A stretch of DNA of 40,438 nt. Origin: an uncultured Bacteroidota bacterium. GTDB taxonomy: Bacteria > Bacteroidota > Bacteroidia > Chitinophagales > Chitinophagaceae. The stretch is taken from positions 1 to 40,438 of the forward strand of contig CAIYTT010000180.1 in NCBI GenBank assembly GCA_903929195.1. The letters are read 5' to 3'. The position numbers and the translations under genes are program-made. The number at the start of each line of letters is the position of its first letter. Within the stretch, counting starts at the first letter, position 1. Under the pieces are notes generated by a model. That model did not search any database. It was not told the origin of the DNA and saw only the letters and a program-made list of their open reading frames with translations. This document shows positions 35,045 to 40,438 of the stretch, one piece after another.

Positions 35045-36898
35045 TTATTTATATAAATCTAAACGAATGTTTTTTAAATTTAAACTTACATTAGCCTGAT
35101 TGTTCCATACCATTAATCTAATTTTATCACCGTCTTTTAGAAATTTAGGCACTTTAGTAAAAAAATAAACGGTTGCCCATGTATTCGTTTTAAAATAAGT
35201 GAGCGTTACATTTTCATTTTCTACTCCATTTTCCGATATGCCTATTTTATTTTCAATTTGACATCGCTTCCAAAAATCAGGCGATAATTCAAGCATTAAA
35301 TAATGTTTGTAATATGAATAGGATGGGTCGGGATACCTAAAGTCGCCACTGCATTTAAACCAATGTGCATCTTTAAATTTACTTTTATCAAAAATTACTT
35401 CTACTGCTTGTAGCGTATCCTCATTGGTAAGATTGTACATATATTTATTACTATGCGTAGTATCTTTTAAATAATTTGCGTTAATAGAATCTGTAAAATC
35501 TTTAAACCCTAAAGTACAAATTTTTGTAAGTTTTAAAGTGTCCGGCTGCCTTTCTGCAAGGTCTCTTGTTACTAAATCAGTATATCTTACAGTCTGCCGA
35601 AAAAGCATTTTGTAATTATATGCCATATTTGATTCTTCACTAAATAAAATTCCTCTTGCTTGCTGCATACAATAACTTAAATTTAATGCAATAAAAAAAA
35701 GAATTATTGTTCCAAATGAAATTTTAAAAAACATCTTACCTTTAGAAACACTATTAATAAATGCTGCTAATGGTATTGCTAACAGTGGATATAAATGTAT
35801 CATAGGGCGAGAACCAATACCGTTTATGTAATTATAGCAATACCAAGAATAGATAATATAAACATAAATAGGCAGAATAATAATTATGCATAAAGTCCAC
35901 CGGCTTATATGCTTAGTTAAAAATATACCCAAAACTGCAAATATCATTACAGGCGAATAAGGAAGCCAACCATTAGAGAAATAAAATAAGCCTTCTTTAA
36001 TTTTTGGATGCCACCAATCGAACGATTGATTACCGTAACTATAATAAAGAAAGTTTCCGGATACAATTTTCCAGTATATTAATTGTGGCATTGCTACAAT
36101 TAATATACATACACAAAAACAAAAAATATAGAATACATTATTTTTCAGAAGTAATATCTTGGCTTTAAATGTCTCCTTATTATAAATAAAATAAAATATA
36201 GGTATCAAAAGACAAACAATATCTGTTGGGCGCATTATTATTATTAAGCCGGCTGTAAAACCTGCTGCAATAAAGTATTTAAGCCTTGCATTATTATGAA
36301 TTTTAATGGTTAAATAAATAAGTAGAGAATATAAAAAAAACAATGGAACATGAGACATGCCAGCCTGATATAAAGTAAACCAAAATAAATTTGTACACAT
36401 ATAAACAATTAATGTACTTATTAATGCAATTGACCTACTAAAATAATTCAGCAATATATTATAAATAAATATCAATCCTAAAAGAACATAAATAATATTT
36501 CCTACTTTTATTAAAAAAAAATAGGTATTGGAATAACCATTTGCACCTAAACCAAAAACCTTTTCGTAAGCATGTGCAATTAAAAAATATGGCAGTTCAG
36601 TTAAAGCCACACCATAAGTATATTGATTGACAGCAAAACCTAATGGACTCTTCTTTTGTTCAATATCTTTTGCATAACTTATTATTTGTTCGGGTATTTT
36701 TTTATCAGTTGGTAATTCTTGAATTGAATTTAAATTATTATATATAAAAGTAGATGGTAAATACATATAATAACCTAATGAATCGCCATGTAAACCTATT
36801 GACTGCTTATTATATATAAATAAAAAAACGAAGGAAATTAACAAACAGATACTTAGCAGTAACTTGCTAAGTATATTTGTTTTAAAAAACCTAACCAT
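35045..36898 (-). CDS. polytopic GT-C-like membrane protein with C-terminal beta domain
   Basis: The 617-residue protein has about ten or more helices in residues 10-410 (first about 13-29). The first loop has GLHGDSLGYYMYLPSTF: an acidic residue right after helix 1, as in GT39-like GT-C transferases. Loops such as SGNFLYYSYGNQSFDWWHP face outside. The final 190 residues are soluble and beta-like (LMLELSPDFWKRC, VTLTYFKTNTWATVYFFT, IRLMVWNNQANVSLNLKNI), resembling a jelly-roll accessory domain. It would transfer a sugar from a polyprenyl-phosphate carrier, but substrate is unknown. It is the third such protein in the window. It is transcribed alone on the minus strand. Confidence 0.65.
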   Translation of the reverse strand: MVRFFKTNILSKLLLSICLLISFVFLFIYNKQSIGLHGDSLGYYMYLPSTFIYNNLNSIQELPTDKKIPEQIISYAKDIEQKKSPLGFAVNQYTYGVALTELPYFLIAHAYEKVFGLGANGYSNTYFFLIKVGNIIYVLLGLIFIYNILLNYFSRSIALISTLIVYMCTNLFWFTLYQAGMSHVPLFFLYSLLIYLTIKIHNNARLKYFIAAGFTAGLIIIMRPTDIVCLLIPIFYFIYNKETFKAKILLLKNNVFYIFCFCVCILIVAMPQLIYWKIVSGNFLYYSYGNQSFDWWHPKIKEGLFYFSNGWLPYSPVMIFAVLGIFLTKHISRWTLCIIIILPIYVYIIYSWYCYNYINGIGSRPMIHLYPLLAIPLAAFINSVSKGKMFFKISFGTIILFFIALNLSYCMQQARGILFSEESNMAYNYKMLFRQTVRYTDLVTRDLAERQPDTLKLTKICTLGFKDFTDSINANYLKDTTHSNKYMYNLTNEDTLQAVEVIFDKSKFKDAHWFKCSGDFRYPDPSYSYYKHYLMLELSPDFWKRCQIENKIGISENGVENENVTLTYFKTNTWATVYFFTKVPKFLKDGDKIRLMVWNNQANVSLNLKNIRLDLYK

Positions 36899-36953
36899 AA
36901 AAAAAGAATATTAAATATTACATTAAAATAAAACCACAATTTAATAAAAATAA

Positions 36954-37043
36954 ATGAATTCTATCTTTCCAATTTTAGTTGAGCCGCAAACAGGAAAACA
37001 TGTTTATATAAACGAAAAGGAATTTAAACAATTGTATTTTTAA
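36954..37043 (+). CDS. possible small ORF, 29 residues
   Basis: An ATG at 36954 opens 29 codons ending TAA at 37041-37043 (VEPQTGKHVYINEKEFKQLYF at the C-terminus, with Gly, His and Tyr mixed as in real proteins). It lies in the gap between two divergent genes. It may be a real short gene, the remnant of a longer one, or chance. There is no ribosome-binding or promoter evidence for it. Confidence 0.2.
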   Translation: MNSIFPILVEPQTGKHVYINEKEFKQLYF

Positions 37044-37097
37044 ATGTATTTTTACTCAAAAACTCAATAATTTTACAATAAAAACGACTAAACAGAT

Positions 37098-37460
37098 ATG
37101 CCCAATAACAGCATTATAGAAATTGCCCACAAATGGTTTGCAGCATTTAATGCACATAACTTAGAGCAATTATTATATATATATAATGAAAATGCAATAC
37201 ATTACAGTCCTAAACTAAAAATAAGACAACCGGAAACAAATGGATTCGTTACCGGTAAAGCAGAATTACGGCAATGGTGGGCAGATTCATTTAGTCGTTT
37301 GCCAAGTTTAAAGTATATTCCTCTTTCCTTTATTGCAGATAACAACAATATATTTATGGAATATAAACGTATTGTAGATGGCGAGCCGGAACTTATGGTT
37401 GGTGAAGTGTTAGAAATAAAAGATGGGCTAATTATTAAATCAAGGGTATATCATGGTTAA
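37098..37460 (+). CDS. SnoaL-like / NTF2-fold protein
   Basis: The 120-residue protein has the SnoaL pattern: AHKWFAAFNAHNLEQLLYIYNENAIHYSP, then TGKAELRQWWADSF and MVGEVLEIKDGLIIKSRVYHG. This is the cone-shaped NTF2-like fold, which often forms a pocket for a small hydrophobic ligand or acts as a cyclase/isomerase. No catalytic residues can be assigned, so it is called by fold only. It has no signal peptide, so it is cytoplasmic. It is a single-gene unit closed by a bidirectional hairpin. Confidence 0.85.
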   Translation: MPNNSIIEIAHKWFAAFNAHNLEQLLYIYNENAIHYSPKLKIRQPETNGFVTGKAELRQWWADSFSRLPSLKYIPLSFIADNNNIFMEYKRIVDGEPELMVGEVLEIKDGLIIKSRVYHG

Positions 37461-37473
37461 TACATAAATAAAA

Positions 37474-37496
37474 ATACCCCTAAAAATCAGGGGTAT
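37474..37496. terminator. bidirectional terminator
   Basis: ATACCCCT (37474-37481) pairs perfectly with AGGGGTAT (37489-37496) around a 7-nt loop. T-rich sequence follows on both strands. It lies between the SnoaL-like gene and the converging OmpA-like gene and should stop both transcripts. Confidence 0.85.
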
Positions 37497-37519
37497 CTTT
37501 ATTTATATACCATATTTAA

Positions 37520-39256
37520 TTAATTCTTTTTTATTAAATTAGGGTGTGGCGGTGGAGGATTAACATTGTCTTGCGGACCTAATTCATCCACATTAGCAGA
37601 ATGGTAATTTACAATACTTACATCACCATCTTTACCATATTGGAATATAAAACGATCTCTGCTAATGTTGTTTTTTTCTGTCATGTATTCAATTACAGTA
37701 TTTACATGCTCCCAGCTACGTTCTTCATCCTCTTTATTACCATTGCCTGCCCCTACTACAACTACTTTGCAATTAGGGTAAGCCTTCATTTGCGATGCTA
37801 ATGTTGCTAACTGTTTTTCTTGGGTTTCATTTATTTTGCTGCCTTTAAAAAGCAAAGTTCCATCGGTAATACCTCCACATTTTTCATGCGGACCTGTTCC
37901 GTGTTCGCCACCACAACCATCCGGGCATGGGCAATGCCCTACCCCGTCAGCATCAACGGGTTGGCATTCAGTAGGCGTTATTAACTGTTTGTCTTTATAG
38001 TCGGGTACACCATCACCATCGGTATCTAATGGGCAACCATGTATATCTACAGCAACCTCTTTGGGTGTTTTAGGACATTTATCAAATTGGTCTGTTACTC
38101 CATCACCATCTTCGTCAGGTAAAACAGGGTTGGGAAGTATCATGTGGCGAGGGTAAGATAATTCTTGATAAATATGGTCTAATGGATTTATCCAATATAA
38201 AGGCTCAACGGATTTCTTTTTATTCTTGATATTAAAATTAATACCTAATGAAAAATAATTCAATGCATCGTGAAGGCGATTTGCAGAAGGAAAGTCTCCT
38301 AAAGGAGTACCAAATCTAGAGCCATCAATATAAGCATCTGAAGTAAAAGTATAACGCTCTTCTAACTGTATGTTGATGCTTTTATTAATTCTATATTGCA
38401 CACCTACACCTAAACTTGGCGCAAAATCAAGTGTTTTATTATCTAATATATGTGCTGTATTGGCTTGTACTGCAGGTGTTTCGTAAGAATTATCCATTTT
38501 ACTTTGCAAGGCCTTTCTTATTTTTTTTGCACCAATTGTGGGGTCTGTAACAATATTTGTTGTAAAGGCATACGTATTATAATTACCGTCTAATGCATTT
38601 ATTCTGGTTTTATATCCTAATGCACCGATACCGCCATATACAAAGAAAGAAACTTGATTACGCTCTCTGTTAAAACTTATATTATGAGAACTAAACATCA
38701 TATCAAGGTTTAACTGAGATGTTTCTGTTCTTGTAGCTCTGTATATACTTGTTGCATTATTGGTAGGTGTAGCCAAATAAGCCGGTACATATCCAAAAGT
38801 TGTATAAGGTGCTTCAAAATAGCTTGTTGGCTGATTATCCAAGTTTTTGCCTACGCCATAAATATATTGTAACCTTGTAGAAAACATATATCCCCAAGAT
38901 TTACGTACTTGCACATGTAAACCACCCCCACCTTTTTGCCATAACATTAAAGACGGCACATTGCCTATTACATTATATAAACCCAAGCCAAAACCGGCCT
39001 CCCACATATTTCTGGGCTTTGCAGGAAAAGCACTTTGATGGTTCAAATACTTTTTCTGTTGTTTCATTCTTTGCTTGGGTATATAAGATGTATCTAATAC
39101 ATCGTAATTCTTGCCCCTGTATGTCATATCTCTATTAGACCATTGCAAACCGGATTTAGATTTTGTCGTATCTCTTCCTTGGCTTTCTTGGGCAGTAGCC
39201 GTGTTTGCAAAAAAAGCTATAAGTAAAAAAAATAACAAGAAATTCTTGTTGGGCAT
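37520..39256 (-). CDS. OmpA-like outer-membrane protein with TSP3 repeats and degenerate OmpA domain
   Basis: From the ATG at 39256 it is 578 residues; an ATG at 39310 lies within the -7 element and is rejected. The signal peptide is NFLLFFLLIAFFANTATAQ. A membrane barrel region (about 60-370, starting MWEAGFGLGLYNVIGNVPS) is followed by calcium-binding thrombospondin type 3 repeats (DEDGDGVTDQFDKCP, DTDGDGVPDYKD). A Cys-rich insert comes next (GHCPCPDGCGGEHG, EKCGG). The last 117 residues have the OmpA C-terminal pattern (LLFKGSKINETQEKQLATLA, NCKVVVVG). Where OmpA has GHTD and an SxxRA helix, it has VGAGNGNK and SWEHVNTVIEY, so the key peptidoglycan-binding Asp and Arg appear lost. It lies alone on the minus strand. 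Confidence 0.85.
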   Translation of the reverse strand: MPNKNFLLFFLLIAFFANTATAQESQGRDTTKSKSGLQWSNRDMTYRGKNYDVLDTSYIPKQRMKQQKKYLNHQSAFPAKPRNMWEAGFGLGLYNVIGNVPSLMLWQKGGGGLHVQVRKSWGYMFSTRLQYIYGVGKNLDNQPTSYFEAPYTTFGYVPAYLATPTNNATSIYRATRTETSQLNLDMMFSSHNISFNRERNQVSFFVYGGIGALGYKTRINALDGNYNTYAFTTNIVTDPTIGAKKIRKALQSKMDNSYETPAVQANTAHILDNKTLDFAPSLGVGVQYRINKSINIQLEERYTFTSDAYIDGSRFGTPLGDFPSANRLHDALNYFSLGINFNIKNKKKSVEPLYWINPLDHIYQELSYPRHMILPNPVLPDEDGDGVTDQFDKCPKTPKEVAVDIHGCPLDTDGDGVPDYKDKQLITPTECQPVDADGVGHCPCPDGCGGEHGTGPHEKCGGITDGTLLFKGSKINETQEKQLATLASQMKAYPNCKVVVVGAGNGNKEDEERSWEHVNTVIEYMTEKNNISRDRFIFQYGKDGDVSIVNYHSANVDELGPQDNVNPPPPHPNLIKKN

Positions 39257-39307
39257 AATATGCAAATTACATTTAAAACAGAAATGAAAAATATTATATA
39301 GATTAGG

Positions 39308-39315
39308 CAAAGGTA
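39308..39315 (-). promoter_or_regulatory. -7 element TACCTTTG
   Basis: On the minus strand this reads TACCTTTG, a perfect TAnnTTTG match, 52 nt before the ATG at 39256. It overlaps the upstream ATG at 39310, so that ATG would not be on the transcript. This supports the shorter start. Confidence 0.5.
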
Positions 39316-39422
39316 GTTATGAAAATCACAATAAAAAAACCATATAATTACTATTAACCTTATTTTTGGCTTTTTATTGTGTGTTAACTTTTTAGATTTT
39401 TAAAAAGTTGACAATAATAATC

Positions 39423-39430
39423 TAATTTCG
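39423..39430 (+). promoter_or_regulatory. candidate -7 element TAATTTCG
   Basis: TAATTTCG is one base from TAnnTTTG and ends 33 nt before the prenyl synthase ATG. It belongs to the recurring TTCG variant. Confidence 0.35.
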
Positions 39431-39462
39431 TTTTTCCGTTCTAAAAGAACATTTTTTGCTTA

Positions 39463-40425
39463 ATGGAACTTGTCAATAAAATAATAGGCTCGGAATTATC
39501 TATATTTGAAAAGAAATTTTCAGAAAGTGTTAAAAGTACGAATCACCTCCTCGACCGGATTATGCGTTTTATCATCAGGCGCAAGGGGAAGCAAATGCGA
39601 CCTTCGTTTGTATTGCTGTCTGCAATAATTGCAGGTGGGATAAACGAATCTTCGTATAGAGTTGCTTCTTTAATAGAATTGTTACATACAGCAACTTTGG
39701 TACACGATGATGTAGTAGATAATTCTATAATTAGAAGAAACTTTTTTTCAATAAATGCTCTTTGGAAAAATAAAATAGCCGTATTAGTGGGCGACTACTT
39801 GCTATCAAAAGGTTTATTATTATCTATAGATAACGGTGATTTCAGAATATTACAAATAACATCAAGAGCAGTAAAAGAAATGAGTGAAGGTGAATTATTG
39901 CAAATGGAAAAGGCAAGAAAATTAGATATAGATGAAGATGTATATTTTGAAATTATTCGTGCCAAAACTGCATCTTTACTTTCTGCTGCATGTGCTGCCG
40001 GTGCTTGGTCGGCTACACAAGATGATAGCGTTGCAGAACATTTTAGATTGTTTGGAGAAAAGGTAGGTATTGCGTTTCAAATAAAAGACGATTTATTTGA
40101 TTATGGTCAAGATAATATTGGTAAGCCAACGGGTATTGACATTAAAGAAAAGAAAATGACACTTCCCCTCATTTATACTCTCATACATGCCGACAGTGCA
40201 ACAAAAAGAAAAATAATATACATCATAAAAAACCAAAGTACCGATAGAGCAAAAGTTAATGAAGTAATTAACTATGTTCAAAAATCAGGCGGAATAGAAT
40301 ATACAAGAAAAAAAATGGAGCAATATAAGGAAGAAGCACTTGCATTATTACATCAATACCCCGACACACCCGCAAGGCAAGGCATGGAAGAGCTTGTAAA
40401 TTATGTAATAGACAGAAAATATTAA
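39463..40425 (+). CDS. polyprenyl (octaprenyl-type) diphosphate synthase
   Basis: The 320-residue trans-prenyltransferase elongates isoprenoid diphosphates, probably for the menaquinone side chain. The first Asp-rich motif is in LVHDDVVDNS (DDxxD) and the second in FQIKDDLFDYG (DDxxD). GKQMRPSFVLLSA precedes the first, and GKPTGIDIKEKKMTLPLIYTL follows the second, as in the family. The product length is set by residues before the first motif and cannot be given with certainty. The ATG at 39463 is well placed. The C-terminus is complete, 13 nt before the window end. It is transcribed divergently from the OmpA-like gene. Confidence 0.95.
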   Translation: MELVNKIIGSELSIFEKKFSESVKSTNHLLDRIMRFIIRRKGKQMRPSFVLLSAIIAGGINESSYRVASLIELLHTATLVHDDVVDNSIIRRNFFSINALWKNKIAVLVGDYLLSKGLLLSIDNGDFRILQITSRAVKEMSEGELLQMEKARKLDIDEDVYFEIIRAKTASLLSAACAAGAWSATQDDSVAEHFRLFGEKVGIAFQIKDDLFDYGQDNIGKPTGIDIKEKKMTLPLIYTLIHADSATKRKIIYIIKNQSTDRAKVNEVINYVQKSGGIEYTRKKMEQYKEEALALLHQYPDTPARQGMEELVNYVIDRKY

Positions 40426-40438
40426 TATATAATAAAAA

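Noticed and set aside
39440-39455. GTTCT-AAA-AGAAC hairpin followed by T-run
   Set aside because: The 5-bp stem lies between the promoter-like element and the prenyl synthase start, where a terminator makes little sense; likely chance.
1-40438. CRISPR arrays, tRNA genes, insertion sequences, phage genes
   Set aside because: No regularly spaced repeats, cloverleaf-like GC-rich segments, transposase motifs or terminal inverted repeats were found by reading; a computed scan was not possible.

Overview
The window is AT-rich chromosomal DNA from a Bacteroidota bacterium, most likely from the Chitinophagales/Sphingobacteriia side of the phylum. The evidence is type IX secretion system (T9SS) hallmarks (a PorP/SprF protein ending CPRF, a PorT/SprT-like barrel, and five exported proteins with type A or type B sorting domains), a Bacteroidota-style ECF sigma gene, promoter-like TAnnTTTG/TAnnTTCG elements instead of Shine-Dalgarno sites, and housekeeping genes in Bacteroidota-like form. 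No tRNA, rRNA, CRISPR array, transposase or phage gene was seen.

Layout. 1-518: 5' part of an OmpR-family response regulator running off the left edge. 610-5221: two-gene minus-strand operon, a giant PKD/SBBP type B cargo followed by its PorP/SprF partner. 5373-5961: broken Uma2-family gene. 6169-8168: sugar-nucleotide dehydratase-like gene overlapping a GT9-like glycosyltransferase. 8169-8573: non-coding or decayed. 8574-10012: a lipocalin-like lipoprotein and a type A cargo. 10327-12686: ECF sigma factor plus a protein with a cytoplasmic head, one inner-membrane helix, a long Asn/Lys-rich linker and a C-terminal outer-membrane barrel. 12704-13405: PorT. 13510-15123: polytopic GT-C-like protein. 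15313-21057: exported-protein island (type A cargo, a GATase-like type A cargo, a zinc phospholipase/nuclease-like protein, a choice-of-anchor-L type B cargo). 21178-28387: metG, an HlyD/MacA-like adaptor, gpsA, copA. 28520-30421: second polytopic protein. 30439-34910: minus-strand queA, DUF58, DUF177, rpmF, plsX, with ogt behind a strong hairpin. 35045-36898: third GT-C-like protein. 37098-37460: SnoaL-like protein. 37520-39256: OmpA-like protein with TSP3 repeats. 39463-40425: polyprenyl diphosphate synthase.

How it fits together. The exported proteins depend on T9SS, of which PorT and PorP/SprF are encoded here. The GT9, dehydratase-like and GT-C genes could contribute to surface glycans, but no direct link is shown. 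The most interesting locus is the sigma factor with its two-membrane-spanning partner, which matches the dual membrane-spanning anti-sigma architecture described in Bacteroides thetaiotaomicron and lies back to back with porT. Several apparent TTG starts overlap promoter -7 elements and were moved to downstream ATG codons. For gpsA and the 13510-15123 gene, TTG is the best start available.
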